Positions 33,640 to 46,494 of a stretch of 64,000 bases of DNA are shown here, in pieces. This stretch comes from Glossina fuscipes (Eukaryota; Arthropoda; Insecta; Diptera; Glossinidae): contig NW_023998455.1 in the NCBI RefSeq assembly GCF_014805625.2, forward strand, positions 1,801,787 through 1,865,786, given 5' to 3'. Every line of letters begins with the position of its first letter. Within the stretch, counting starts at the first letter, position 1. The notes under the pieces are model-generated. The model was given only the letters and a program-made list of their open reading frames with translations, did no database searches and was not told the DNA's origin. The position numbers were made by a program, and so were the translations under genes.

Positions 33640-36600
33640 TGTTGTTGTTATTGATGCTGCTATTATTAATTGTTGTTTCATTATCCGATTGATTGGAATG
33701 ATTCGAATCATTGGGGAATTGTCTAATGCTATTATTATTGTTGTTGAGATTATTTAATTGAATTTGTTGTTGTTGCTGTTGTTGTTGCTGGGCATTTTGT
33801 TGTTGCCCATGACTAATATGACAACGTGGATCCTCTGGAGTCCAGGTGCGTGCATAAAGTTTACTGCCTGGATAACGATCACCGCGACGATACCACGATA
33901 AAGAATGAGTAACACCACAAGCTGTTTGAAATAGCAAATACAAAAAAATTCAATTCAATTCAATTCAAGATTTTCTCGAATTAATCCTTAAGAAAATATT
34001 AAGACGACTTAAAAAAAAAAAAAAAAGGAAAAAATGAACAGTTTTTTAATTAAAATTACCTTTACAAACAATGAAAAAAAAAAAACGATAACACTGTCGC
34101 TTAGCGTTTCTTACCCCTTTTTACGTTACTCACGAATCATAAGCATGTTATGCACAAACTAACGTTTGCCGCGCTGATCACTAATCATCACATAAAATGC
34201 ATTCATGTTACTAAGGCTTAGTGCAGAACATTGGTTTATTCAGTTCTAAGGACTGATTAGAAATTAAGATAGAGAGAGAGAATGGCAGACACCGGGAGCA
34301 TATTTTCCAACGGAAATGAAAGCTAAAACAAATTCAGAGGAAACAGCAGAGGAGAGATTTCGAATAGATGGACTTGGCCTAAGCATTTTACTAATCAACT
34401 CAGTTGTGAAGCGGGGCCTTTTTAGTTATCATAACTAACTCACGAACTCTCTACGATATAAATCTTTGAATCTTTCGTAATCCTCTGAAGGGGAAAGTTG
34501 GCTTATAAAGAGATTTCCATAGCGAACTTAATTGAGCTTGGTACCTATTGACCGAGGATAATTCTTCCAGAGTAAAGGCTTCAATCAACGACACTTGCTA
34601 TGGGTTCGGGAAGGCTTTGACGGCTTGAAGAAACTGCAAAGTAGATAGATGTACGCGAGCCCGACATTTTTCTTCTCGACAAGAATATTGCGCCTTTCCC
34701 TTACAAAGTGCATTGTCTGACCAGCTCAGAAGAACAAACATTATCCTGTTGTTGTAAGAAAGGCAATTGAAAGATGGCTTTTGATCTCCCACTAAAAAAT
34801 TTAGTTTCACTGTGAACCAACGAAACTAAGGTTATGAAACTTGGCATCAGAAACTTGGACCTACAGATAGTAATTACGTACGTTATAAGACTGACTTTTA
34901 CCGAAATCGTCAAAATTCAAATTCATATATATGTCTGTTCTCTTCCTCTTCTTCTCAAGCAACAAAATTGTATAAAAACTTTTCAAGACACTGGTTAAAT
35001 CGGTTTACCTAGGCGTCTGCTTGTTTTCTTCTTTTACTTTAGCAACAAATGACTGGAGAATTCTTCCTTTGATAGCCTATAAAGCTAGGTACTATCAGAA
35101 GCAGTCAAGACACTGTATATGCACAGTGTTTCCTTTACTTTACTTTAGCAAGGAAACCTTATGGGATTATTCTTTCGAAACTTTAAAGACACAATCAACA
35201 TCTAGGAAAAATCAGCAGGTCTCCAAAAGTATAAAAGGCTTGGTAAAGACTTCCATAAAGTTAGTTTACTTATATGTCTACTGTTTCTTAAATGATTCAA
35301 AATTTTTCTTCAAGACAATCTATACACTTTGACCATTGCAGTAGCCACCGAGACCTTCGAGAGATCGATCCTTCTAGATATTTGCTCGACTGCACTTTTA
35401 CCGCACTGACAAGACACTGTCAGATTTTTTCTTCAAAGATCTATACACTTTGCCCATTGCAAGAACCGCCAGGAACTTGGCTGAAATTGGGTCCGCTAGA
35501 TATTACCTCGTTGTCGGATTTTTTGCTTTGAAGATCTATGTACAGCAAGAAGTTAGGAGAACATTCAAAAAGTTGGTTTACCCAGCTAACTGTGGGATTA
35601 TTATTTTAATTTAGTTAGCAAACGCTATAGAATTTTAGCCTCGACGATCTATAAAACCTGCCGGCTACAGATGTAGTCATGGCTTCAATGAAACCCGACT
35701 AATCAGGTATGTAGATTGCTTTGTCTTCAGTTTAGCCTTACATGACTCCAATATTTTCAATTGTGAAGTTTGTTAGAAACAAATTGGGACGACAAGATAA
35801 TTATTCCGTCCTTGCTTTATCCCAGCGACCGCGTTAGCGCCATCGAAATTTCATGATGTTAAAGAGCTTGAAATCACTGAGATCTGTACTTTGCTTTAGA
35901 GAACTTTTGCTGTGAACGTATGTGGAAGGTGTAGCCGTACAGATTCACGATGAAAATTTTGGGATTCGAAAGAAGTTACTTAAGCTTAAGGTGGAACAAG
36001 TAATAAGGGGTCATCTGGGCAAGGCACTGCAGTGGCCTTGGAATCCAAGCACAACATTATTGGACATATTTTGGTCGAAAAAAGAAATTGCTTATGCTAC
36101 GCCCACCCAAGTCACAAGAAAAGGTTTTGAGAACAATATTATGCTGAATTTTGGGGAAAGGATGAGGTGGAATGTCATTATATCAGATTCATCTGAAGTA
36201 CTAGGGACTTCTTTTTAAGGTGGAAAGCGGAAGATGAGAAAATATGAATTTTTTTCACTTGACTTTAATTATTACCTAAAGTGCGTGATTGTAGTACTAC
36301 GCTGTGCGTATATATGATTACTACTTGGATAGGCTCGAGTGAGCTGGGGATGAGTTAACATTGCCGGGGACTTTCCATGTACTTCTTGATCGCCATGCAT
36401 CTTTTGCATTATTGGATGGGAAGTTGTTTTAAGTTGTGCGGCTAATGGTAAGACCATATATTTCTATATACATATGCATTACTGTAATTATCTACTTACT
36501 GCAAACGTATATCGGCTTGACCTATGCCGTGTGTTTGAATAAATAAATTTACTCGACTTTTTCACGAACTTCTCCCACTCCCTCTGCCTAGGTAAATATT

Positions 36601-39600
36601 CAAGTTCAGATATGCAAATAAGCCAATGTCTTGCAAAGGGTTGTTTAAAAATAAATGCTAACAGTTGTTGTATTTTAAGTGTCTAAGATTCGACTTAAGC
36701 CATAGAGAGTCTTCTATTTTACCTCAATATCTTGGATTTTAATTTAATATTAAATACAAAACACTTGAGAAAACATTAAAAGTCTACATTACAATGCCAT
36801 TAGTGGTAGAAGAGTAAAAAAGAACGGACAGACAGACCGACCGAGATCGAACAGGCAGTTTTAAAATGACGTTTTAAGTGCGTTACAAAAAAAAGGGATT
36901 TATTTGCGTTAGTTTAAAAAAAAAAAAAAATAAACGAAAAGGGATGTTACGCTTGATAGTTGTTGCTATAAAATCCTTTGGGTTGTTATTGCAGCTGCAT
37001 GCTGAGCCTTAATTGTGTGTTAACACAACACACATAACCTATGTTGCCTTTTCTTGTTTTCTTTTTTTCCTTTTTTTTTATCGCACGCACTCACAAACGA
37101 ACTGTTGTCACTCAGCTTCCAATCAGAAAGCAGTTATTATCATCGCAGAAAAAAAAAGAGTAGCAGACCCCCTCTGGTGGGTGTTGAAAATCGTTCTTCC
37201 ACTTGTTTGTTCCTTGTATCGGGTAATTTGTTAAGAATGCTCTTGAAAATGCGGGTGTGAAATGCTTACAATATTTATATAGTGCTTTTCATTGCAAAAG
37301 GGGGATGGATTGAAGGGGAGGAGTGTTTGCATATATTTTTTCTGGTCATTTTCCCGGACCTTTTTGTAAGTAAAACAAATTTTTCCAGTAAGAATTGTGT
37401 TTAAATGAATCTATTAAGTATCATTAGCATTGTCATCATCATCATCATCATCATCATCATGATTTTTTTTGTAGTTATTGTCTAGTTGCTGTGAATTATT
37501 GCCAGGCGTGCTCCTAATCCTAGTCTTATCGTTTTAATGTGGAGCAAAATGTTTACATGGAATACTCTTGCCTTCTTTTTTTTTCCTTTTCCTTTTTTTC
37601 TTTTTTTTACACCTTCCTACGAATATTCTGTAATATTATTTACTATCTGTTCTTGTTGCTTTACAAACTTGTTATTACATTACAGTCTACAGCTGTTAGA
37701 GTATAAAAGAATTCCCACAATAGTATGTAATTGTATGCATTAGAAAGCAATAACAACACAAAGAGATAACAAACAATTGTAACATTTTTATTATTTTAAA
37801 GCTTTTACTTTAAGAGAAATTTCAATTACAACGTCGGACTTGTTTTAGTAGAAACTCCGCGCAATTAAACACTTATCGATGTCGTTGTGATAGAAAAAAG
37901 TAAACTGAAAGACTAATCAGGAAGCTATAGAGAGTCTCCTATGGGACTACATTTTACTGAACGCATTTCTCAAATTGTCACAAGCCATAACTAATCTGCT
38001 TTAAGCCTCTTACCTTGCTTCACAGTCGGGGAAATGTTATAAACACATTTTCACGAAAAAATAGTTCTGAGCTTCTTCTGAAGTCGCCTTGTTATACACA
38101 GTCTTTGCAATGGTCTACGCCATTAACGATAGTTCTTTTGTTTCAAACGTTTTTGGAATGTTCGCCTCCTTCTTAGGAAACGGTTTCGATCCTCCATTCA
38201 GTTTGATCTAGTAGACGAATTCTTTCCACTCTTTCAAGCTTTTCTGCTTCTTCTACGAAATATATTCTTCATCGCCGTCTAGACCTTTAAAGGTATTTTT
38301 TTAGGGAGAAATCGGTTTAGTATTTATTAGAACTTTCTAGGCGCTCTTCACAGCCTCCTCATGGACTCTTTTTAAGAAGCGACTTCGAGATTTTCTTCAG
38401 TCTGGTTCTTTATGGAGAAGCAGCGTTGAACTTTTTCTAAATGTTATCTATTACATGGGTTCTCCACTGCCTTCGAAGCCATTCTTTCTTAAGAAGCGAC
38501 TGCGAGACTCTGTTCTGTTCAGTCTGGTCAACTAAATTTGTTTCTGAGAGCTTCTTCCACCGTAAGCGGTTGCCATCTTTATAAGCTCTGCTATTTCTTC
38601 TACTAAGTGCCTTCTTCACCGTCATCTAGATCATTATTGAGATTTCTTTACGACGAAATCCGTCTAAACTTTATCTTAACGTTATGTGCATTCTTTACAG
38701 CCTCCTTAGGGATCCTTTTTTAATAAATGAATTCGAAGCTTCATTCAGTCCGGTCAATTAAATAAATTTCTCATTGCTACTGCAACCCTAAACAATTTTT
38801 CTTTTTTTTTGATTAAGAAACTGCTTCGAGGCCCTTCTTAGTCTAACCTATTAGATGCATTCTTCCGACTCCTCTGAGCTACTTCAACCGCAAGCTATTC
38901 CCATGCTTATAAACTCTTCTACTTCTTCTGCTAAGTACATTCTTCACCGTGCTTTTCTAGGAAATCCTTTTCAAGAAACGGCTTCGAGTGTTCATTCGGT
39001 GTGACTTTTCATGGAGAAACGGCTTTGAACTTTTCCTTAATGTTATCTATTACATGCATTCTTCACTGACTTCGAAGGCATTCTTTTTTAAGAAACGATT
39101 TCGAGTCTCCGTTCAATGTTATCAACTCATAGTTACGTCAACTCTAAACAGTTTTGTCTTTTGTTAAGAAGCAACGAGTCTGATCCATTAGATATATTCT
39201 TCCCATCCTTTCTAAGCTTTTCTACTTCTTCCACTTCTTCTCCGTCATCTAGGCCAAGGACTTTACTCCTTTATGGAGAAATGGCGTTTAAACCATTTCT
39301 GAATCTTCTTCACTGCTTTCTCAGCCAAGCTTTTTTAAGAAACGACTGCGCGGCTCTATTTGGTGTGGATAACTTATATTGTTTCTCAGAGCTACCTAAT
39401 TTCGTTGAATCTGATCTACTATGTACACTCTTCGCAATTATCTAAGCCGTGAAGGAAATTTTATTCCTGAAATGACGCCTCTGAAACTTTAAAACTCTTC
39501 TGAATTTGATCAACTAAATATATACTGCACCTGAACATCAATTCTAAATTCGTTCAGTTTTCGGATGGGATTCAATTTTTTATAAACTTGTTCCAAACCT

Positions 39601-42600
39601 AAACATAATTACCTATTGTCTTTTGCCATTCACCGGATAGTTGATGGGTGCCCTCACTGTAGAGACTTGCCGGTTTAGAAGCGAAGTAGCCATCAAGCTA
39701 TTTTCGGACATGTCCAACTTCTGTAAACCCCGCTGATCTGCTAAATATAGCTGCATTGTTCTGAAACGGATGGTAAACCGAAAAGGCCAAGATCTGGACC
39801 ATATGCGGGGTACGCAAACATTCCATCCGTTCGTTTGAGACGGACGGACTTATGCGAATTTCATCGCTTTCAAGGAATCTGCCTGAATTCTCGCTTATTA
39901 CTTTCTATCGGTTTCGTAGCTCACTGTCTTCTCCATAAGCTAACTTATCCAGCTCAAACTAACTAATCATTTTCGTAGCTTCGGCTGCATATTTTTCCAG
40001 GTTGACAGAGAAAATCTTGTTTCCCAAATGACATTAATGGCTTTAAATTTTGATATACACTAAAGGACAGCTTGTAAATATCTGAAAGTTACGCTGTTCA
40101 AACCTCAATATTCAAGTTATCTTTAGTTTAAACTTTGAACCCGTCAGGTATATATTATGAAGCAAGCAATTTTAGCGGAAAGAATTTTTTATACATCTAG
40201 CATTTCATATATGTATATATATATATATATGTATGTAGTATATATAGCCCATAGTGTTTTGCAATGAGAGAATCGGTCCTCACATAAAAATTTATTGTAC
40301 ACAGTTTGGACGGTATATTTTGCTAGCGCTGGTTGCTATACAAGGATTCTCATAAAAAGTGAACCTTTGTACGGGAACAATCGGAAGGCAAACATACTAA
40401 TTTGCGTAGAATCGTCTTTGCTCGCAAAATTAAAGGTATCTTCTCCCTTGATCTCGCAATTGAGCAGTCAAGTATTTCTGCCACGAGTTCAGACATGAGA
40501 TGTGGGTAAGAAGTGCAGTTGAAAGAGTACTTTTAAGAAAAGAAAAAGAAATCTGTTTACAAGGGCTTTACAAGAACGTGTGCATATTTGATATATTTGA
40601 TTCTACATACATACCTACATACACCATCTGCACACCTTTCATAACTGGCTAGTTATTATATGAATATGTATATAATTAAATATGACCATAAGTAAATTGT
40701 ATACTCATTATGATGGCCAAAAAGGGAGGAGAGAGAAAAGAGCTGCCGACGTGTATGTCTGTACACTTTCTTCTTCTGTTTTTTTTTTTTTTTGCAAAAC
40801 AATACAAAAATTATTCATAAAATCACGCAATATCATACTCAATCATCAGTGCTGACGTTAGCAACTACTACGACAAGCTGGCTAAGGCTACTGGATGCTA
40901 AATTAATAGATGAACATATGGATCTTTATGGTTTTCTCTTTTGAAGATCTTTATCTTAATGATTTCAATTCAAGGGTGTTTAAAATGATACTAAGACTAA
41001 ATATTGTTATTATTGTTGCTATTGTTATTGTCAGCACTGCTGCGGTTGGTATCAATTGTGGTTGTTTTTTTGCCATATATATATATATATACGATTACAC
41101 TATAGCTTCTAGATAGACAGATTCCATGTGCCTGTAACTAATTAGAATTTTCACACTTTTCCATCCTCTATAGACAGCAAACGAAGGAAGGGTGAGCAAC
41201 GCATTATAGCGTGTGCGTACACCGACTGAATTATATATATATATGTATGGCTCAATTTGTTGCAGTTAGGGATTCGCTTATACGTTTTACGTTGCTAATA
41301 AAAAAAAATTCGAAGCAAAAAAGAAAACCGATTTGTTACGGTTTTTTGGTTAATAACTTTTCTATAAAAAACGTATGAATAGCGAGCATGCGAAAGGATG
41401 CAGCGCGGCAAAGTGAAAAAGCTATGAAAAATTTGATTATAGGATATCAACTCTAAGCATCACTATATAATAAATGTCGGCAAAGCTTTCACTTAAGCTT
41501 TTGAAAAACTGGTCCACAGGGATTTGTAAATATTTTTTTCCTAAACTCTTCTCTTAAATTTATTCAGAAAATATGCAATAAATTTAAAAGTATTTGCCGT
41601 GACTTTGGTGACCAATTATTTAAAGTAATTAATGTGGTAAGAAAATCAAATTGTTATTATTGTTGAACTTGAGATAGGAACGCCCGATTAGCAAATCCAT
41701 GGGGTAGAGTTTGTAATAAAACCGATAGAGTTAGATACTGGTGCTTAAAGACTTTAGCTTTAGAATTTATTTCTGCGGCCATAGCTAGTCCAGACCTCAG
41801 AACTAGTGTTGTTACTAGGAAGTGAACTGCCCTAGCCAGCGGGGGTATTGTGTTTACTTTGAGATCGGAAAGCCATCGAGATACCATTCAGGCACTGAAA
41901 ATCAAAATCTCGTAAAGAACAGACGTAGATTACTGAGAAGCCATGAAAATCGATACATCGTAGCGAGCGACATTAATGCGACATTAATGACAGACCGAGA
42001 ACAATAGTGACAAATCAGGACATGATATTGTACTTTATGTACTTATGTTTTACTGGCAGGGGGGGAGATACGATTATATACGTATCTCCACAAGAATTCG
42101 CGGTTATTTACGGCAGGTATCCACGTTAAACACTTAGGGACATTTGTACTTTATGCCGTGTGTTATGTAAAAAGCAGTATGAGGACGGACGTGCAACTGC
42201 ACGTAGAGACATAGGCAATAGGCGAAGAAAAATAATTATGAGCGGAGCAGGTGGTAGGAAATTTTATCTCAAATTACGAGAGAATTGCCTAACCGACGTT
42301 TCCAAGTTGAGCGATTCGCTCCGCTGTATAGTCAATCAATCTCAGAACAAAGAAATTTTTTCGTAGGCAATCGTCGTTGAAATGTGCCCTGGTTCGAAAG
42401 TTTTTCTTTAATGGTTCACTAGGATATTTTTTTTTATCAAATACAATTCCTTTCCACAAAAACCATTTTCTAAAAAAAATGTGAATGCGATAATAGTTAG
42501 AAAGGAAATTCACCGATCGGACATTAGTTCGGCCACCTGCCAATGGTATGAAATTATATTATGATAAGATATGATGCCATCCTGGGTATAGAAGCAGGGC

Positions 42601-45600
42601 ATGTCAACTAGATATAGTCCTCTTATGTACTAAACTATGCCTTTTGAAAAATCAGTAAAAGCATATTGACGACAGTGGATCATCTTATCGAAACCTCCGG
42701 CTTATGTGCTTGTGTAAGGTTTTTTTTGCATCTTAGGTACAATCGCAGCCAGAACGAATAGAAAACATCAAAGATTATCCGATTACGTAGGACGTCAGAA
42801 TGTTTCCGGTAAGACTTATCTTGCTATAGATTTTCAAGTGAACGAAGAGGCAGTATTGACATAACGGACGTCAATCAAGCCAACTACGGCTAACTTTCGC
42901 TGCACAGCCTTTGTCGGAATATACCAAATTGGGAAATAATGACGAATTCATAAATTTATCAAAACGGAACTCAACGCCAAGTAGAAGAACCAATTCTAGT
43001 CGGGTAAAATCAATCTCAAAATAATTACCGTCACCTTAACATGTCTATGGAACAGATCAAAAAATGTTGTTCGCAAAGCTTCGGCCATTGGTATGTTTTA
43101 TACAAAATTGCCTCGTTCCATTCAAAAATCACTTAGATCAATAGGTAACGATACACTGAGCACCCATGCCTCATAAAAAATTCTATCAGAAGGAACTACT
43201 TGAAGTAATATCGTTATTTTCTTTATTTAGATCCTAATGAATAATTAAAACTTAAGAGATGATTTCAAGAAGCTATCACTGCCATTATACTCTAAATTTC
43301 CAATTTTATTACGAATTGTTTTCTTCAAGCATGATAAAACACTACAGTGGACCGCAGCCCACCATCAGATACCCTATACCACTTCATTTGACACAGTTCT
43401 TCTAGCGAGGGCTTTTCAAAAGAAAGCTTTTATGCGGGAGAGGGGAGAAAAGAGTGGTCCGATCAGAATAGTTTTCAACAAAGTTCTTCTTTGGTCCAAA
43501 AATCTTCAGTTTACCAAGTTTTATTAAAATGTATGAAAAATTGTTACCTGTAGGATAAACACAAGCTTGCAAAGGGGACAGACGGATGGATGAACAGAAA
43601 AGTATGAGAAAGTGATTCTGAATTGAATGGTACAACAAAAGGTGGATCTCTCTAAAGCCCTTCTGCGCGTTGCTTTCATCCGAACAAAGTTAATATACTC
43701 TTGCACTAAAAGTGGCGTAGGGTATAACAAATATCTGATTTTAGTTAAGAAAAAGAAACCAATTAATTTATAAGAGAATGTTTATTACTTACTGCGATCC
43801 TTCAAGATGATTTTCTTAGGAGGTTCCTTCTGATAGTTACGCTGCACAGTCAAGCCGGGCTCGTTATCATTTTTATCTTTTTTCACCATTTCACTTAGGA
43901 ATGTAATGTAACTGATGGCCAATTTTAATGTGTCGACTTTACTCAAACGTTTCTCGTAGGGTAGAGTCGGTATATGCGAACGTAGACCCTCAAATGCCTC
44001 GTTAATACTTTGCATACGACGACGTTCACGCAAATTTGCTGCCTGACGTTGTTGCGCCACTTGCGAGGCGCACTTTAAACGTCGCGGCTTATGCGAACGA
44101 CTATAATATAAGATTAAGAAATTGGTTTTAAAACAATCCAAATTTTTAAAATAAACTCTGTCGACTCTCAAATTTCCTTCTGGTCTGTGATAATTTTTCT
44201 CAGGTGCATTTATTTTTCCAATAAAATCGCTTACTATCAAACAATGCAAAGCTAAAGGTCACGATAGTTTCACACGCAAATTAGTGAAAAAGTTATAGTG
44301 GGCCACGATCTATCATTAAGTACTCTACATCATTCTACAATTATTTATATAAGGACTTCCTGAAATAAGGCCTTATAGGGAAAATAGTCGAAAAAGTTCG
44401 ACCTTGGGCGAAAACATGTCGATGTAATAAATTTCATCAAAAAATCTTCAAAATTGCTAGCTGTAGGTTGAACACAGGACAGACCGACAAACGGAGAGAT
44501 TTATGGCCAGACCTATATCGATTCAGGAAATGATCGGTTTAATAAAGCTGGTCGATCACAAGCCCTTCTGAGTTTTGCACGACAAAGAACGTGGAAGTCC
44601 CTATAAGAAACGGCAGAACGAACATAAGGGACCAAAAATTATCTGACGCCGACGCTACCATAAAATATCCTATGACGAACGACTGGGAAACAATTAAATG
44701 TAGAATGGTTTACGGGGCGACCAAGAATACGTATATATAATGCTTTATAGAGCCTTTTCTACCTAAGAATATCGGTTCAATCTTTGTAGACAGATATAAT
44801 ATGTCTTCCCCTAGCTATAATGCTTTCTGAATATCAACGTATTTATAGGCGTAGGAAATGCGCCTTCAGTTACTGATCATTTAGAATATATATATGTATA
44901 TATATATATACATCTAAAGAAATTTTATCGATTTAGAAAGACCGAGTCATATGCCATCCGCATAATCCGTCAACTGGCATAACAACGATTTGCAGTCCAA
45001 AATGTCCGTTTTAAATCTATAGTCCCATAATGCCTCTAATTATACGCTAAAGATTTTCATTTCATCGAAGAGAAAAATAAAAAAGTCCATCTACCAAAGC
45101 TAGTAGTTCGCAGATTCTCATAACAGTACGAGTGCGTACAGAAGATTCCCTCCACTTTACATCTTTACTGAAAGTTGCTTTAGGCCCATTGATGCGGTAA
45201 AAAAAGGTCTCCAAAAGAACTCATGGCCATCTCGGCAAGCGCCGATTTTTTTTCTTTGTTTCATGTAACGCAGTAGTGGTCAGAAGGAAATGTTTGGAGA
45301 CACAACGGGAGCAATTGCAGCCGGAGAGGTGCGTGCTGCATCTCTAGGTGTTATACCATTATCGATAGAAAAATAGATGGTGCGGTGTGCCGCACTGGAA
45401 ATTGGGACCATGTACGTCAACTTTGGCAGTTAAACTATTCCAAGATGGCAGATGGAAAATTTATAATTCTGTATTCGCAATCAACATCAAAGACCTCATC
45501 TCAAACTCTTAATATCTTGACAGAGGCATTCAAGCTTTTCAAGTCAGCCTTGCACCTTCTGTAAAGGCTTGGCAGTGGTGGTAGCAAAAACTGAACAGCA

Positions 45601-46494
45601 GAGAAATTATGTTCGGCTTAAGCCGACTATCATAGTAAGTATCCCGATCGGTAAGTATTAGGCCTTTATTGAGAGAGCATTTCACTCGAACGAAATGCCC
45701 ACAGTAATAAATGAAGTGCGGACACTTCTGTTTTTCGAGAGGAATAAAAAGTTGGTTTTTTGCTCATTACATGTATTGATTTGGTATATTCTCTGGAGGA
45801 TTCTGCAGTACCTTTACAAAAGTCGCCCGCATCTATTCAGTTTTTCAAAACCTCTACAGCGCAGAGAAGAAAGCTTCGCAAAACCATATATCATGAAGTA
45901 TATAAACTCTTCATATTCGGAATGCACGTAGGAATGTCCATCTGTCCACCTGTCCATCTGTACGCGGAATATTCACCCGTTCGTAAAAATAAAGATATCG
46001 CCTACAAATTTCCAAAAGAATTTGAAAATAGTCAAAACTTTACAAGGCACATGCCTACTACGCCCCCATGCCTACGTAACAGAAGCTATGAACATTTTTG
46101 CTTTCCGTGATTTTTGTTTGTCACTTTTAAAGCAAAAATTTCCACTTTTATTCTGAAGCAGAAAAAATAAGCCGCGCCCATTCAACAGAATAAAGTAGGA
46201 AAATTTAACATTTCTCTTTTCTTTTTAGGATTACTGTCCTGAGTATAGACGATGATTCGATCGTGACCGAATATAATTTTTTTACTTTTTTCTTCACACT
46301 TACGTTTTTTCATTATTCTCTTGATCGCTATTAAAGCCACTGCTATAGGCATCATCATCATCGCTATCCGAGCTGTTATCATCGCCGAAGAAAAATTCCG
46401 AACCAGAAGACGATGAACCGTTTGTAGCTTGAGAACCTTCGAAAAAATGACGAGCCATTGTTGATTCCAAATCAAAATTATCCATAGAAAACAT
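33491..46494 (-). CDS. Fer1: Fer1, class II bHLH transcription factor of the Ptf1a/p48 family
   Basis: Three exons: 46494-46304, 44100-43793 and 33921-33491, giving 309 residues. Exon 1 is Ser/Asp-rich ([18 protein letters not shown] then an acidic stretch). Exon 2 holds the bHLH, residues about 82-134, with '[20 protein letters not shown]' and '[17 protein letters not shown]', nearly identical to Ptf1a. Exon 3 supplies 'HSLSW' and '[10 protein letters not shown]', the C1 and C2 boxes through which vertebrate Ptf1a contacts RBPJ/RBPL, then a Gln run and a long Asn run. Phases agree at both joins (AC/T and A/CT). Ptf1a-type factors work in the nucleus with an E-protein (Daughterless in flies) on E-boxes. 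In-frame codons extend upstream to an ATG at 46,629, but the Cys-rich extension looks like translated 5' UTR, so 46,494 is preferred. Introns are 2.2 kb and 9.9 kb. The symbol rests on the bHLH plus C1/C2 match. Confidence 0.93.
33596..33640. repeat. Coding ATT/GTT trinucleotide tract (poly-Asn of Fer1)
   Basis: A run of GTT then ATT on plus encodes the 14-Asn stretch of Fer1 on minus, with neighbouring shorter Asn runs and, at about 33,763-33,790, TTG/CTG repeats encoding the Gln run. Likely length-variable. Confidence 0.9.
35295..35535. repeat. About 125 bp direct repeat, two copies
   Basis: 'atttttcttcaagacaatctatacactttgaccattgcagtagccacc..' at about 35,301 recurs at about 35,427 as 'ttttttcttcaaagatctatacactttgcccattgcaagaaccgcc..'. 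Both continue through 'agatattt/cctcg'. Confidence 0.75.
37431..37461. repeat. (TCA)10 microsatellite
   Basis: Perfect TCA/ATC repeats within Fer1 intron 2. Confidence 0.95.
38150..39480. repeat. Cluster of degenerate repeat modules inside Fer1 intron 2
   Basis: Three phrases recur many times: 'ttttaagaa(a/g)cgactt/gcgag', 'cattcagtctggtcaactaa', and 'cttctgctaagtacattcttcaccg(tc)atctag'. A longer one, 'atggagaa.cggctttgaactttt.c.aatgttatctattacatgc', appears at 38,413 and 39,010. Spacing is irregular (about 100-330 bp), as in an old, rearranged tandem array. Confidence 0.75.
41695..41785 (+). mobile_element. SINE 3' tail
   Basis: 'gagtttgtaataaaaccgatagagttagatactggtgcttaaagactttagctttagaat' aligns with the tail of the SINE at 5,395-5,530. 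The tRNA-like head is missing. Confidence 0.65.
43335..43735 (+). repeat. Type A element in Fer1 intron 2, close to exon 2
   Basis: 'acactacagtggaccgcagcccaccatcagataccctataccac', 'gagagtggtccgatcagaatag', 'ctttggtccaaaaatc', 'ttgttacctgtagg', 'gggacagacggatggatgaacag', 'gtgattctgaattgaatggtac', and the end 'aaaagtggcgtagggtataa'. The element end lies about 58 bp from the exon 2 donor. Confidence 0.85.
44275..44605 (+). repeat. Type A element in Fer1 intron 1
   Basis: 'aagttatagtgggccacgatctatcattaagtactctacatcattctacaattatttatataaggacttcc', 'gtcgaaaaagttcgaccttgggcgaaaac', 'aaaattgctagctgtaggttgaacac', 'cagaccgacaaacgg', 'atcgattcaggaaatgatcgg', 'cacaagcccttctgag'. It is among the best preserved copies. 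Confidence 0.85.
45640..46288 (+). repeat. Type B element abutting Fer1 exon 1
   Basis: 'ttttcgagaggaataaaaagttggttttttgctcattacatg', 'ttcggaatgcacgtaggaatgtccatctgtccacctg', 'aaaaataaagatatcgcctacaaatttcc', 'cctactacgcccc' and the end 'cgtgaccgaatataattttttta'. The element end is about 15-20 bp from the Fer1 exon 1 donor (GT at 46,303-46,302), in intron 1. Confidence 0.8.

Larger units (their letters stand above)
33922..43792 (-). other. Fer1 intron 2 (9.9 kb)
   Basis: Bounded by an AGTAAGT-type donor (GT at 43,792-43,791) and a CAAACAG acceptor at about 33,922. It holds degenerate repeats at 35,295-35,535 and 38,150-39,480, a SINE tail at 41,700, a type A element at 43,340-43,735, a (TCA)n run at 37,431-37,461 and many simple tracts. 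Frames inside (for example 35,922-36,218 plus) have no recognised motif. As for other developmental bHLH genes it may hold enhancers, but none can be identified from sequence alone. Confidence 0.75.

Noticed and set aside
33370..33757. Ile/Thr-rich ORFs on both strands over Fer1 exon 3
   Set aside because: Shadow frames of the ATT/GTT trinucleotide tract.
35922..36218. 98-residue plus-strand ORF in Fer1 intron 2, possible transposase remnant
   Set aside because: No DDE-type motif, zinc finger or other recognisable pattern; length is within chance expectation for this window.
43785..44249. 154-residue bHLH ORF taken as a complete single-exon gene starting at its first ATG
   Set aside because: The region upstream of 44,100 is intron; the splice acceptor TTATAG and phase match exon 1, and the C-terminal boxes come from exon 3.
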